Source of the DNA: Zopfochytrium polystomum
Lineage: Eukaryota; Chytridiomycota; Chytridiomycetes; Chytridiales; Chytridiaceae
Direction: 5' to 3'
Assembly: GCA_025765615.1 (NCBI GenBank)
Contig: JAIVFJ010000037.1
Location: 248,001-312,000, forward strand
DNA length: 64,000 bases
Part shown: positions 1 to 14,990 of the stretch, piece by piece
Position numbering within the stretch: the stretch's first letter is position 1
How the letters are laid out: every line of letters starts with the position of its first letter
The notes under the pieces: generated by a model
What the model saw: only the letters and a program-made list of their open reading frames with translations
The model's database searches: none
Told to the model about the DNA's origin: nothing
Translations under genes and position numbers: made by a program

Positions 1-84
1 CAACTTCGGGTATAAGAAAGGAAGAAACCAAGTCTGCCACACAACTTTCAAGCTCGGAAGCCCCTCTGTTTGGAAACGACACGG

Positions 85-2565
<2,481 letters not shown>

Positions 2566-3305
2566 CGTCAACTCAGATCTTTGTCATCGTAAAAATAACG
2601 TACCACATCGTGTGTTTGAGCCTTCACCATTGCCTTTTGGTGATCTTTGTGGCTTGAGACGGTGAAGTTCGCATCTTTACAAATAACATGGATCCCAACT
2701 TAGTTCCTTCTGATCTGCTAACAAACGACAAATGATTGATGGGCCACACAGCGGCAAACTTTGAAATTCAGGGTGGTTGAGGAATGGGAATGGCGAAGCA
2801 GAATTGAATTCCAAAGAAGGAGAAGGAGGACGAGGACGAGAATTCACCGTAAAGATAATCGTGCGGACGAGTCAAATGGTGTTGCGTCGCTACGTCCATC
2901 TTCGCGACGGGGATCCTTCGTTTTCGACAATTTCTCTCTCGACAAGCACGTCCAATCTCCTTTGTTCGTTCGGTGGCACGTGCCGGCCGTTTTTCGTCGT
3001 TTTTCCGAAATCTGTTTTTTCTGGTGGGTGCGCCGCGCAGGATCCGGGATTTCCCGACTGACGTTGCATTTTGCGACAAAAAAAAAAAGGTCCTTTCTCC
3101 ACGAGCCGCTCCTCGTGCCCCTCCATTCTTCGCTGCTCTTCGCAAAGGCAGCGAGCATCCGTTTTTAAGGCATCACCACCACTCACGGGTACTTTCGCTC
3201 CCTCATCCCAACGTTCTTTGATACGCATTCTCTCGTACTCCCCGCCCGACTTCGGACCTCTAACCCCTGCCCGCCTATACCCTTCATCAGTGCAAACTGA
3301 CCACA
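2566..3305. promoter_or_regulatory. Divergent intergenic region between CFAP91 and FBP1
   Basis: This 740-bp gap separates the start codons of two head-to-head genes, so it should hold both promoters and 5' UTRs. It contains an A10 run near 3079 and a pyrimidine-rich stretch just before the FBP1 ATG (CACAATG context). No coding segment is convincing; overlapping frames here are low-complexity Arg/Ser shadows. No specific factor site was identified. Confidence 0.5.
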
Positions 3306-4601
3306 ATGTCTGCTGAGAAGCCCGCTGGCGAGCTCAAGACCGACGTCGTCACGCTCACAAACCACATTCTTACTCAGCAGCAGAGTCTGAAAAGCGCGAC
3401 AGGCGACCTTACAATCCTGCTCAGCTCGATCGCCTCCGCCTGCAAATGGATATCAAACGTTGTCCGTAAGGCAGAGCTGCTGAAAGTGTAAATATTCTCG
3501 CGTCATTGCCGCTAAGGAAGGGCTGACAGTCGGTTTTACTTTGGTCATAAAAAGCATCGGTGTTACTGGAGGAACGAACGTACAGCAGGAGAATGTTCAA
3601 AAGCTAGATGTCCTGTCCAACGAAATCATGTGCAACATGCTCAAAGGATCTGGCAAAACTGCGATTCTCGTTTCTGAAGAGAACGAGGAGGCGCTCTTTG
3701 TTGATGATGAACAACGCGGCCACTACTGCGTTGTTTTCGATCCCCTCGACGGCTCGTCCAACATCGACTGTGGCGTTTCCATCGGCACTATTTTCGGCAT
3801 TTACCACGTCGTAAGTACCCATTCTGATGATGCTGAAACAGCTAGTAGCACTGACGCCCACCACGCATCGTTGGTCAGAAAAACGTGTTCGGAAAGCCAA
3901 GTTTGGCTGATGTTCTCCGTCCAGGAACAGAGATGGTTGCTGCCGGTGAGCCGTCGGAACAAAGCGCCTGACATGGTTTTCGACAATTGACGTTGGGTTG
4001 GTGCCACCTTTCCTCCAGGCTACTGCATGTACGGAAGTTCAACCGTTCTGGTTATGACCTCGGGCCAAGGTGTCAATGGGTATACCCTTGACCCCAACAT
4101 GGGCGAGTTCCTGCTGACGCATGCGAACTTGAAGCTGGGAAAGAAGCGAATCTACTCGGTAAATGAGGGAAACGCCCACACTTTTGACGATGCCGTCAAA
4201 GGCTATCTTGAATCAGTCAAATTCCCCCCACCCGGTCACACGGGAAAATTTACTCCTTACTCGGCTCGGTATGTTGGATCTATGGTTGCTGACGTGAGTA
4301 CACAGTGTTTTTTCTCGAGAGGAATAAGTTACTTATTTGCGTGCTCCTCCAGGTGCACCGCACCATCCTCTACGGTGGCATTTTTATGTACCCAGGCGGC
4401 AAGCTGCGAATTCTGTACGAGTGCTTCCCCATGTCGCTGTTAATCGAGCAAGCTGGTGGCAAGTCGTCGAACGGCCGAAAACGCATGCTCGATGTCGTTC
4501 CGGACAAGATTCATTCGCGCTCCGGAATCTTTTTGGGAACGGCGGAAGAAGTAGACGCGATTGAGGAGCGGTACCGGCAGCTTGACGCCAAATCCGCGTA
4601 A
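3306..4601 (+). CDS. FBP1: Fructose-1,6-bisphosphatase
   Basis: Cytosolic gluconeogenic enzyme that hydrolyses fructose-1,6-bisphosphate to fructose-6-phosphate and phosphate. Five exons join in frame: 3306-3487, 3555-3810, 3879-3945, 4019-4293 and 4353-4601. They give 342 residues, the usual family length. Visible motifs are KLDVLSNE, the metal-binding loop [11 protein letters not shown] preceded by VSEENEE, the [10 protein letters not shown] strand, the substrate-binding region around [16 protein letters not shown], and the [11 protein letters not shown] block. Introns are 67-73 nt with good GT-AG sites; one interrupts the SMVAD/VHRT junction. A likely polyadenylation hexamer AATAAA lies at 4677-4682, only about 50 bp before the next gene's ATG, so the tandem genes are very close. 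Confidence 0.96.
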
Positions 4602-4676
4602 GAGCTGAGTCTCGTGCAGCAGGTCTACCACTGCCATGTCAAGAGGATTTAGGTCCTTTGAAGGCAGACCGAAACA

Positions 4677-4682
4677 AATAAA
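4677..4682 (+). terminator. Candidate polyadenylation signal AATAAA of FBP1
   Basis: An exact AATAAA about 76 bp after the FBP1 stop codon. The position is sensible for 3' end formation, but the next ATG follows at 4730, so FBP1 3' processing and GPAT 5' UTR may overlap. Confidence 0.45.
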
Positions 4683-4729
4683 AATCGACGAAAAGCAAAG
4701 CCCAATTTGGCAAAAATTCTGGCTGAGCA

Positions 4730-7224
4730 ATGGCAGCGACGTCAACCCTTCCACCCGATGGCCTCCTTGCGCCTCCTCAGGACGCCTCGCGACCCGCCAG
4801 ATCGTCATCGGCCGAGTCCGCGGCCTCTGCCGTCTCCACTGCGACGGCCGACGACGCGGATGACTCCAACCCAACCGATAGCGCGTTTCCCGAGGAGAAA
4901 CCCCCACTCCCATATCGGGCGACAATTGGCCTCTTTTCGTTCTGCCTGGACATCTTCTTCAGGGAAGTTCGTTCGCGCGGCACCTACAAGATTCCCAAGA
5001 CGGGCCCGGTCATTTTCGTGTGCGCGCCTCACGCGAATCAGTTCATTGACCCAGTTATGCTCATGAAAAACGCTGGTCGCCAGGTCGGCTTCCTGGCAGC
5101 AAAGAAGAGCATGGACAAGGTTTGCTATCGCTGTCTTCCATGCATGGTTGCATCCACTTTGTACACCTGACCAACCTACATTGACAGTTCTGGATTGGAT
5201 TGTTTGCCCGAAACATGGGCTCCAGTGAGTGACGCGGAAGACCCCTGTCTCAGTTTGCTGAAAAACTGTGCCAAACTCTCGATAGTTCCGGTTGTTCGCC
5301 CCCAGGACCTTACGAAACCCGGAATCGGGACCATTTACGTTTTGCCCGACAAACCTACGACCATTTTAGGGCGCAATAGTGAGTTCGGTTTTCTGATCGG
5401 TATTGTTTGCTTTTCACCAACTTCTTTTACTCGACACTACTCTAGCTTGCTTTACGAAGCAGGCTGAGCCACGCAGTACCGTGATAGTAAGCGGCAGCTC
5501 CCTCGAGGTTGTTTCCGTAGTGTCCGACACGGAATTAACAGTTAAAGCTGCGCCGGGCGACACGGCGCTGGCGAAGCTGAGTGCAGTCGACGCTGATGGT
5601 CAACCGGCTGGCACCAGCTTCAAAGTCACACCTCACGTCAACCAGGGGGACATGTTCGACACAGTCATTGCTCGTTTGAAGGAGGGCGGCTGCATCGGGA
5701 TATTCCCAGAGGGCGGTTCCCATGACCGCAGTGATCTTTTGCCGCTGAAGCCAGGCGTCGCGTTGATGGCATTAGGTGCTATGGCTCAGCACGCGGATTT
5801 GAATGTCAAGATTGTACCATGTGGACTCAACTACTTCCACGCGGATAAGGTTCGGTGTCGCGCAAACTTATTTTATGTAACACATCCTAGTTCCGTTCAC
5901 GTGCCGTCATTGAATTCGGTGATCCAATGGAAATCGCTCCCGAGCTGGTCGAAGGTTACAAAAAAGGTGGTGCCGACAAGCGAGCTGCTGTTGCGAAACT
6001 CCTGGATCTTGTACTCCTCGGAATCAAGTCTGTTATCGTCCGAGCCCCAGACTACGACTCCCTTATGGTAGTGCTGTCTTGTTGTGATCAATTGTTTACT
6101 CCTATGAAATTAAAAATAGGTCATCCAAGCTACCCGGCGTCTCTACAAACCGCCACAGAGAAAGCTGTCAATTGAGAAAACGCTGGTCTTAACAAAGAGA
6201 TTTGCCGAGGTGAATGGAAGCCCGTGTCGCAGCTTTTCTTTTTTCAGCAGAGTTTACTCATTGAACGCGTAGGCTTTTGAGCAACTGAAAGATGAGCCGT
6301 CCATCCAAGACCTGATTCAGCGAGTGAAACAGTACAACAAGCTTCTGGCTTACTACGGTATTCGAGACCATCAAGTCAAGAAGACTTCGTACGGACGTCT
6401 TCATGCTTTGCGAATACTGCTTGCCCGGCTCGTCCGTGTCATCGTACTGTTTGGACTGGCTTTTCCAGGGTAAAACGTTTTGTTCTCCGCCCAAATTCGC
6501 GAATCTGCGTTTAATTTCGAATCTCCAGAGCACTTTTGCACACTCCAATCGTCATAATATGTCAGCGTGTTGGTCGGATGAAAGCAAAAGAGGCTTTGGC
6601 CGGCTCCTCCGTTAAGATTGCCGGAAAAGACGTTGTCGCGACGTGGAAGGCAAGTTGGGCTGTTTCGGAATCTACTGCTGACCCAAGACAAAGATGCTTG
6701 CCGCGCTCGTCGTCGCGCCGACGATGTACATCTCCTACAGCCTCATGGTCTACGTCTACTTGCTGCTTTTCACCCACTACAGCTCCCGTGCCCGCGGGTT
6801 GTTTACTCTATTGTCACTGGTTGTTGGGCCTCTCGTCGGTTACTCGGCAATGCGTGGCTCTGAAGAAGGTATCGACGTTCTTAAGAGCATTAGGCCTTTG
6901 TTCCTCGCCGCTTGGAACCCCTCCTCGGTGGCTCCATTGCGAGCGATGCGGGCAGATCTTCAAGCTCGCATCAACGCCGCAATTATAAAGTTTGGGCCCG
7001 TCCTTTACGGCGACGACTTTGTCGCCTCCAGGGTTATTCGGCCCGAGGAGGCCGATTTCGGGGAAGTGGTCGCCAGCAAATTGGCGAAGCAGAAGCCTGT
7101 AGATGACTTCAACTGGGAGGAAGTCGATCCGTCAGAGGCGAATTTGGCTGATGATATCTTTCTGTTCAAGAATGACGCAACTGGTGCTGTTAAAGGCTCA
7201 CCTGGATGGACGAAGGATTCTTGA
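4730..7224 (+). CDS. Glycerol-3-phosphate / dihydroxyacetone-phosphate acyltransferase (Gpt2/Sct1 type)
   Basis: Endoplasmic-reticulum enzyme that adds the first acyl chain in glycerolipid synthesis. The N-terminus (MAATSTLPPDG) is a Ser/Ala-rich tail of about 60 residues. The PlsC acyltransferase domain follows: CAPHANQFIDPVMLM is the catalytic HxxxxD-like motif in the Gpt2/Sct1 form. After two short introns come FARNMGS, IVPVVRPQDLTKPG and the phosphate-binding FPEGGSHDRSDLLPLKPG. Downstream exons carry EFGDPMEIAPELV, ATRRLY, a GRLHAL...FGLAFPG membrane segment, VGRMKAKEALAGS and a hydrophobic pair (MLAALVVAPTMYISYSLMVY, FTLLSLVVGPLVGYSAMRG). The acidic C-terminal tail ends at 7224. This order matches fungal Gpt2/Sct1. 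About nine exons; exact edges are approximate. It cannot be assigned to one of the two yeast paralogues. Confidence 0.92.
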
Positions 7225-7534
7225 GCTACGCCGTCCCGCCTTCCCAACAGTTTTTCTTTTTTTCTCTTTTGGTTTGATTTGCTGGCGCCCCATTCCTGTT
7301 GTCGTTTTCCTTATATCCCAAATCAACCTCTGCCTTTAATTGCTTTAGCTCTTTTTTCCCTTTCTTCGGCTCCTTTCTCTCTGTCGTCTAGTTCTCTCTC
7401 CTTTTGTTGGTGTCGCCTCTTCTGGGTGTTGGAATCATCGTTTGTGGGCGCGACCATGCTGAGCAAAAAAACTGAAAAGTCTGCGTGTAACAAAATCTTG
7501 AAATAGTTCCAAGGCCACGCAGACAAGTCCTGAC
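7225..7534. promoter_or_regulatory. Short spacer between GPAT and UBP6
   Basis: A 310-bp gap of pyrimidine-rich DNA (TTTTTCTTTTTTTCTCTTTTGG near 7250-7272 and CTTTCTCTCTGTCGTC near 7370). It should hold the GPAT 3' end and the UBP6 promoter. No gene or RNA structure is evident. Confidence 0.4.
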
Positions 7535-9876
7535 ATGAAAGGTGCGTCGTGCCGCGCAATCCGACGCGGTGCTCCCAGATGGCACCACAGACCGTTCCGC
7601 GTTGCCTGCCTTCACCGTTACCGTCACATGAATTCGTATTTATGCTGACTTTCTTCGCTCCATCTCTTCTGTCGTGAACGTCCTTCCACGTCAGTCTCCG
7701 TGAAGTGGAACGGCAAAAAGTTCGACGACATCGAGCTCGAACTCGATCAGCCAGGAATCGTCTTCAAGACGCAATTATACACTCTCACCGGAGTCGAGCC
7801 TGATCGCCAAAAGATCTTGATCAAGGGTGGAACGCTCAAAGTGAGAATTCGAAACGTAGGAAAGTCGCATTAAGGATCGGAATCTGTTTCTAGGATGACA
7901 CCGACTGGCGAAAGATTGCGGTTAAAGAGGTAAGATTCGTGTCAGAAACGCAACCTTGGCATGCGATCCTTCAGTTCTCAATCGAACTTTCGCCACGTGC
8001 AATAGGGTCAAGTGTTCATGGTGAGTTGGTGAAAGCGCTGTTGGCTTCGTCGAGCGTGCTCAGACTCGCGGCCCTCGCGCACGATTCTACAGATGATGGG
8101 AACGGCGGGAGAGCTCCCAAAGGAACCAGCTGTGAAGCCAGTTTTTCTCGAGGATATGACTGAAACGCAAGTAGCGCGTGCAGTAAGTTCCAGTCCTCTG
8201 CGATGGGAAATGTCTGAGGGGTGTGGTTTCAGCTTAAGGTCCCTGCCGGTCTCGTCAACCTTGGAAACACTTGCTACTTGAACGCAACTCTTCAGTGCCT
8301 TCGCGTTATCCCAGAGCTCCAGCAAGGAATGCGAAAGTGAGTTTGCGTTACGCCGCAGAGCGAGTCTGGCGCTCAAGCACAATTTGCTTTTACCGGCACT
8401 ATTAATAGAGGCCCAAAGAGTGCTGGAGCGGGAAATCCACGCGCCGCCATCATGACCACCCTCAGCACACTTTACGATCAGCTCGAAAAGTCAGGCGCGG
8501 CAATTCCTCCGTTCGTCTTCCTGGAGATTCTGCGAGCGTCGTACCCGCAGTTTGCCCAGCAAAACAACCAAGGATTCATGCAGCAGGATGCCGAAGAATG
8601 CTGGGGTGAGATCGTGTCGGCTTTGGCCGACAACGTGCCGTCGGTAACTGAGGACGGGCAAGTGGTCCCCGATCGCAAGTTTGTGGATCAGTACTTGACT
8701 GGCGAAGTAATTTCGACGTGAGTCCCGCCCGCTGCACAGCAGCACGCATGACCATCGTTTAGGATCACATGTGACGACGCGCCTCAGGAGCCTCCAACAG
8801 TCGAAGTGAGCACCTTTCGTCAGCAGAAAGTCAACATCGGTTCTGGAGGTGACCTCCACAGCAAACGCGAAGTTAGTGCGCTAATACCACCCAAAACAGT
8901 TTCAACCTATATGGTCACCGATCTCCAGGCTGTAGGTGTTTTTGATCGACTAAGTTTGAATCTGTTGAGTCCTTATACACAAGTTTAATATGCTTAACAG
9001 GGCTTCACGGAAAAAATCGAGAAGAACTCACCCACCCTTGGAAGGTCCGCCACGTACACAAAAGTGTCCAAAATAAGTCGACTGCCGGCCTATCTCACCC
9101 TCAACTTTGTTCGGTTCCAGTGGAAGCCCACTGAGCGAGTTAAAGCGAAGATTCTGAAGGTAAATTCCTTGTACTTGCACAATGACATTTACGAGATTTT
9201 CTTTCAGCGTGTTAAATTCCCATTCGACTTGGACCTTTCCGGGCTATGCACAGCCGATCTCCAGGCAAAATTGCGACCGGCAAAAGAGAGAATAAAGGAC
9301 GTGGAGGACCGCAAAGCCGAGGAGAAGGTTCGATTTCAAATGCTGTCTCTTTTTCTAGCTCCTTTTGGATCGGATGCTGATTTGCAATGTATCGTTTGGA
9401 CAGAAACGGAAAGCCCCGGTGGACTCGGCAGCAATGGAGGTCGACAAACCGACCGAAACGAAAACGCAGGCGGAAATCGCAAGGGAAATCGGGGTAGATG
9501 AAACCCTCATAACAGACCTTGGGGCGAACGTGTCAGGGCAGTACGAGCTTGTCGCTGGTTCGTGTTGCTTCTTCTTCCCTTTGCGCTGTATTAATACCGT
9601 TGATCGTCTAATCCTCCCGCCCCTAGTGCTGACTCACGTGGGCCGAGCTGCCGACAGTGGCCATTACATTGGCTGGGCGAAAAATGACAAGGGCGAGTGG
9701 TGGCGGTTTGACGATGACACGGTCACGCATGTCACCCAAGAGGAGATCACCAAGCTGGAGGGTGGGGGTGACTGGCACACTGGTAAGAAGCTACCATCAA
9801 GTTACTGCTGATCCTGACATACAATGAATGCGTTTGCAGCTTATATTGTTCTCTACAAAGCAAAGCGGTTGGAATG
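7535..9876 (+). CDS. UBP6: Proteasome-associated ubiquitin-specific protease, Ubp6/USP14
   Basis: Deubiquitinase that docks on the 26S proteasome and trims ubiquitin from substrates. The first exon is seven bases (ATG AAA G, 7535-7541). It joins 7695 to read MKVSVKWNGKKF, the start of the N-terminal ubiquitin-like domain. The linker reads MMGTAGELPKEP. The Cys box is GLVNLGNTCYLNATLQCLR with the catalytic Cys (exon near 8232-8337). QNNQGFMQQDAEECWGEI follows at about 8556-8610. The His box is VLTHVGRAADSGHYIGW with WWRFDDD (about 9628-9720). The last exon begins at 9840 and ends AYIVLYKAKRLE. Residue order and UBL plus USP architecture match Ubp6/USP14. At least nine short introns; some edges are approximate. 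Confidence 0.93.
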
Positions 9877-10163
9877 AAGAGTTGGTTCTCTGAGTATTGG
9901 CTCCTGTCGTTTGTTATGGGCATTGAGGGACACTAGTTCAGCGTTTCAAGGTGGATTAGGGGGGTTTGGCTCCACGTTAGTCGGGGAAAATTGCATCTCG
10001 AAATATTCAAACTGCCAGTTACAAAGAATTGTCTAATGGTTGACTTGACAATCATTGGCGTGCAACGCTCATTCCACTCTCCCGAATGTGGCGGCACAGC
10101 CCGACTTGATGACGACAAAGTGACCTGACAAGGAACGGGCTTCGACAAGTCAATTCGCTAGCG

Positions 10164-12395
10164 ATGGCCTTCAAGGACGAACTCGCTGCTGTCATAAAAG
10201 CCATTGTCACGCGATCCGCTTCGTCTGCGGACGATTACTCCGACGGAACAGCAGATTTTATTGAATTCGCCAATGCCTTTGTCGATCGTGTCCCGGATCT
10301 CGCGGGTCCTATGGCGGAAAGCGCCAGCGTTGGATTCAGAAGCGTCCTCGCCGACATCATCACCTCCAGTTCCAAAGAAGACACAAAGGGTGCAAGCGGA
10401 ACCGCTAGAGACGCTATGTTTCGCGCCGTACAAGTTCTCCTGGATATTGCGCTGGAGAGCTCGGAACGGCACAAAGGTATGATGGCACGCCTGAAAGAGT
10501 TTCAAGTAAGCTCAAAACTCGAATAGATTACGTCGACAAAATGCTTCCCCTAATGCTCATCGAGGACACTTTGGACCTGCTGACCATAGAGGATACCCCA
10601 AGGTGTGCGCGCTCGAACTCCTAGTTCGAATAGGTAACAATTTCACACACAAATAGGGTGTTTGACTACATAGAACCCCGAACGGACCGTCTGATTCAGG
10701 TCAGCTGAGAAGATTATGCAGAAAATTCAGTCAACTCATTGCAAAGTATTTCATACTGTCAGGGCCTTGAATCTGGAAAGGGAAAGGGGCTTATTGTACT
10801 GCGATTTTGCAACGAACTCCTTCGACGGCTTTCACGCGCTAAAAATACCGCCTTCTGCGGTCGAGTTCTCCTATTTTTGACCAGTGCCTACCCCCTGACG
10901 GAGAGATCAGGTGCCATTCTCCCAGCCACTCTCCCCACTTTCATTTATAATCTTCATTGATAGGCGTCAATTTGCGCGGAGATTTCAATGTCGACAATGT
11001 CACATTTTATGACGAAGATGAGATTCCACCAGACGCAATGGACGTTGATGGTTCGTCGGTGAAAGGTAAGTGGTGAAATGATTGGAAATCTTTTTCGCGA
11101 ACCAACATCCCATAAGAACGAAGCTTTTATTCAATATTCTGGGGCCTTCAGCGGTTTTTCTCGAACCCTTTATCACTCTTCCAAGGAGACAACTGGAAAA
11201 CTATGGCCGAGGTACTTTCACCATTGAGGGTGATCGCTTACATTAATTATATCGCTGCAGGGGGTTGAGCGTATTGTAAAGGAATTCAGCGAAAAGGTCG
11301 AAACAGCGACAGCAACGGCAACGTCCTCCGACAAAAAGCGGAAAGACAGATCCGATCGAGACAGGCGCCCCACGCAATTAGCAGTGGAAATATCAAAGGA
11401 GGCTTTCTTTCCAAAGTATCTTACAAGCCGAAGTTTGTTTGACTTGCAGCTGCGGGACTCTGTCTTTCGGTACGAATGTCTTTACGGCGCAGCTTCTCAC
11501 CTTCTCTTTGCGCAGACGCCAAATTCTGGTTCAAATATTGATTGTCTTCAACTTTCTCCTCATTTTGGTGAAGAAAGAAGAGAAACCGCCATCCACGACT
11601 GGTTCCCCGCAAAAAAGTGCAGCTCCCGCCAACGTTAACAAATCCCTCACGTACCCGCACAACCTCACAAAGGAGCAAGAAGAATGGCTGGCCTCGGAGC
11701 GGTCGAAAATAATGAAGATTTTGGAGGCGATTCCACCAAACGGAAAGAACTTTCAAAAATCACTGACTACTGTCATCACGCACGAAAAGAACTGGGTGAA
11801 CTGGAAAGAAGAGTCATGTCCACCCTTTGAAAAAGAGGCAGAGCGACTCGAAATCAAGAAAGCTCGCTTGGAGGTGCATACAAGCCAACAATCCTTCAAC
11901 CTTCTCACACTCACCGCATCTGTTCTCGCAGCAATCTCTTGCAGTTCAAGTTGAGAACATGGGAAGCAGAGAACTGACAATGCTTGCAAGAGTGGGAAGG
12001 AATCCGCCTGAAGTCGTGAAAGATTCAAAGCGGGGGTAAGAGTTCAAGAAGGGTTTTGGTGGCTCCAACATTTTACTTTTTGTACAGCATGGCAGCTCCC
12101 AGTCTCTTAAAGTTCCTGGAGCCGCTTGCTGAGCAGCTGAACCCAGACGGAACTCCGGCAGACGGTATCGAGGAAGAGTATCTTCTCTCAAAGGACAAAG
12201 TAAGGCCGCAAAATTTTCAAAAGGACCGATATCATCCTTAATATCGTCCCCTAGATTTTCAACTGGAGGGCCTATCGTATGGCCATGACAAGTCACTTTC
12301 AGCTGTTCAAGAAGCTTGATAGTATTGACAGTGCTGCGCTTTTAAAGTATGCAAAGGAGGAGGCGGAAGCCGCAGAAAATAGAACTCAGGGTTGA
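10164..12395 (+). CDS. THOC1: THO complex subunit 1 (Hpr1/THOC1)
   Basis: Nuclear subunit of THO/TREX, which couples transcription elongation with mRNP assembly and export. The start ATG at 10164 gives MAFKDELAAVIKAIV. The core exons carry MLIEDTLDLLTIEDTP, then LIVLRFCNELLRRLSRAKNT and CGRVLLFLTSAYPLTERSG, followed by VNLRGDFNVDNVTFYDEDE. All are characteristic of THOC1. Downstream exons read SLFDLQLRDSVFRRQILVQ (joined across an intron at about 11469-11515) and YPHNLTKEQEEWLASERSKI. The last exon is FNWRAYRMAMTSHFQLFKKL and stops at 12393-12395. About ten exons. The FYDEDE region is followed by the acidic PPDAMDVDGS linker before the helical half. Some introns in 10520-11300 are joined only approximately. 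Confidence 0.88.
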
Positions 12396-13376
12396 GACCG
12401 CCCCATTCAACGTTGTTCCCTGTTCCTGACAAAGACCAAAGCAAACTCAGAATGCAAACAAGACAAAAAAAAAAACGGAACTTCTATCCCGCACGATGAA
12501 ACCGACGCCAACCTCATGGCTATCACCACGCATCTCCACCCGGAGCCCAGGGAACACCTCCGCTCTCCACCAACACTCCGCGTCCAGCACATCTTGGTTC
12601 CTTACATCCACAATATAATTATATCCTCAGCATATAGGATTAAGACCAATCTGCGATCATCTGAACCCATCGTTTCTTTCGTGATTGTCGCGTCGCTCTG
12701 CTTTCGTTTTCCTGGAGGCGAGACCACTGCGAGCAGGCAAACCCCCTGTAGCCAGTTATTTGCAGGTTATCGTTCCTATGTATTACATGAACGTTCTTCA
12801 CCGAAACGACAAAGAAACACAACCAAAAAGAGAAGGGGAACGTTTTTCCAAAAATGGGGATAAATATAAAATTCAACAAAGGAGCGAGAACAGCGGAAAG
12901 CCAGCGCCCCCGACCGCAGCCTATAGAGCATGAGCAGTCCACTTGTGTCGCTTGCAGGAGTTTATTCTCCGGTCACTTCGCTGTAAGGAGAGGAAGCATC
13001 GTAGTTTTCGTGAAACGCCGTGGACATGGTTGAGGCTGACACAATTGGTGTGCACAATTAACATCTCGGGCCGAAGGCATCGTTGCGATTTCACTGTGAA
13101 AGTCCTCCAGCTACTTCTAAAGTACATACTGACTACACAAGATTCGTAATCAAACAGAATATTTTTCATTGCAATTGAATATCGAGGCAAGAGTGAGTTT
13201 AACGATGATCCATGGCATTGCATATAACTTATGACAGACAGATAATGAAGTGAATTGACTCACGTGATTACTGCTGCCGTAAATCGCGGCGCAAATCCGC
13301 CAAGGTTCGGTTGGAGGAAGATTACAGGGTGCCTAGAATGCTTGACTCACTCCAGCACATCCATTGAACGGAACCT
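12396..13376. other. Intergenic, no gene seen
   Basis: After THOC1 this stretch carries no frame with recognisable protein and no RNA-like fold I can defend. It holds short A-runs (12470-12481) and moderately AT-rich DNA. Repeat-derived sequence starts towards its right end. Confidence 0.4.
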
Positions 13377-13790
13377 CTTCGTCAAAATTTTGCCTCCCAT
13401 TGGTCCACCACCCAACCACCACCACCACCCCCACCACCCATTGTCATTTTGTTGTTCCCACGCCCCAGCGAGAATCGCTCGCACAACGCTGGCCTTTCTT
13501 GCAAAGTCGGCCGTGCGTTTCCCGCACTCCTGTGCGGTTGCGCCTTCTCGCTCCTTTGGTCGAGAGTCGAACCCGGCCCCACCGCAGTGCACCGGTGCCA
13601 AAATATCTCGGCGCCTTCTTACTGACCTCCTCGAAAGTACAGACCACGTCTCGCCAACTGTACCGGCTCCTCCGAAGCTTGTGGCCAAAGAGCCCACCCT
13701 CTGGTGGTCTGCCACTATTACCTGCGCGCAGTCGCCCGTCTGACTCCGACGAAAGTGCACATCGATATCTGCCCTGCTAACCTGCAAACG
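13377..13790 (+). repeat. Leader segment of repeat copy A
   Basis: The text CCTCCCATTGGTCCACC followed, after a C/A-rich insert, by TCGC[AT]CAACGCTGG and CTTTCTTGCAAAGTCGG recurs on the minus strand at about 17200-17310. A shorter echo (TCGCTCAACGCTGG) occurs at 15243-15256. This places a shared non-coding or 5' segment next to each copy of the repeat family. A CAC/ACC-rich tract lies at 13405-13440. No intact ORF. Confidence 0.55.
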
Positions 13791-14064
13791 TTAGGCGGAA
13801 CAAACGTATCGCTAGGTATGGAGAGCATGTTTTGCGAGCACGCCCCTTGAAATTGACGTCTTCGTAAGAGCGAGTAGATTTTAAGCGCATTTTCTCACCG
13901 ACGGAGGCGAAATCAGCATTTGGCATCTCACTAACCTTGCCTGCGGGCGCAACGTTGGGATGAATCCACAAGTTACTGAGGTTGACGCGACTCGCTAACA
14001 CTTCCTACTTTCGAATCTTCAATTGTGGGCCTGTGTTTAGAAATGCTCGAGTATTTGCGAACGA

Positions 14065-14990
14065 TTGGGAAAGCTGTTGTCGCGCAAGCGCGCAGCATCG
14101 TCACCACCCTTCTCGGCAACAGCATCACCGACAGCTGCTGCAGCAGCCGTCGCTGCAATTCTCTCGGCACCACCAAACCGCACACTCGTCAGCCCCTTGA
14201 TGCTTCTCCATTTCAATATCATCAACATGGTTCATTGTAGCCTCGGCCTTCCAAGCCTCCGCCCGCTGGACGGCGATCGTTACACATCACCGAAACACCT
14301 GAAAGGAGGATTTCGATTCATTGCGGGACTTCTCTTCCCAAGGGACAGCCACCTTCCCAATGAATCAGCGCAACAAGCACTCCGGTTTGACAGAAGGGCT
14401 AAAGGCCACGTTCGAGACTAAAGCTCGAAACAACAAACGCGAGCGAGAGGTGCTTTGTCGACAAGCCGATGAACTGCAGTAGCAACCGCTACCCGACGTC
14501 GGAACTCGCTCCACCGCGTCTGATCGACGGCGTTTTCTCTTCGATGGGTGTTTGGCCATGTCTTTCCAGTCGGCGGAGTTGCGGCACTTTGTTCCGCCGC
14601 CCACCTTCGTTCCGGAGTGCGTGTTTGCCAGCACGCCCATCTAAGTCAACTGTTTGCCAGCACGCCCATCGAAGTCAACTGTTTGCCAGCACGCCCATCG
14701 AAGTCAACGTCGTTGTGACTGCTGAGGAGTCGATGCGCCTCTCCTCAAGCTCTCCACCGCTGGCGGAGAAGAATTTCTCCTGGATGCCTCTGGACACGGT
14801 CTTTGCGCCAAGTAGTACGCAAGCCGGACCGTGCCTTCATCCACTCCATTTACCTTCGGCCATGGCCCTTCTCATCACGTGGATTGAATTTGAGCCACCA
14901 CCCCGGACACGTTTGAAATTTTCGAAGATTGGTTATGACGGTTCTCGCGGTGTCAACCAACCGCGATCCGACTTTTCCATTTGATTTGAC
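14065..14990 (+). pseudogene. Broken copy of the 298-codon repeat-encoded protein
   Basis: The frame opens as MGKLLSRKRAASSPPF, as in the intact copy. It stops at 14419-14421, just after RFDRRAKGHVRD. The remainder continues in other frames: ELAPPRLIDGVFSS corresponds to GTPSTASDRRRYLFDG, then TPIEVNVVVTAEES, FSWMPLDTVFAPS and ALLITWIEFE. Damage includes frameshifts around 14400-14500 and 14800, and a 29-bp tandem triplication at 14622-14708 that brings in a TAA. A pseudogene by comparison with 19149-20045. Confidence 0.7.
14622..14708 (+). repeat. Three tandem 29-bp units
   Basis: The unit TGTTTGCCAGCACGCCCATC plus GAAGTCAAC occurs at 14622-14650, 14651-14679 and 14680-14708. Units 2 and 3 are identical. 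Unit 1 differs by GAA to TAA, which puts a stop in the protein-like frame. The corresponding place in copy C (near 19410-19440, minus) holds a single unit, so the expansion is private to copy A. Confidence 0.9.
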
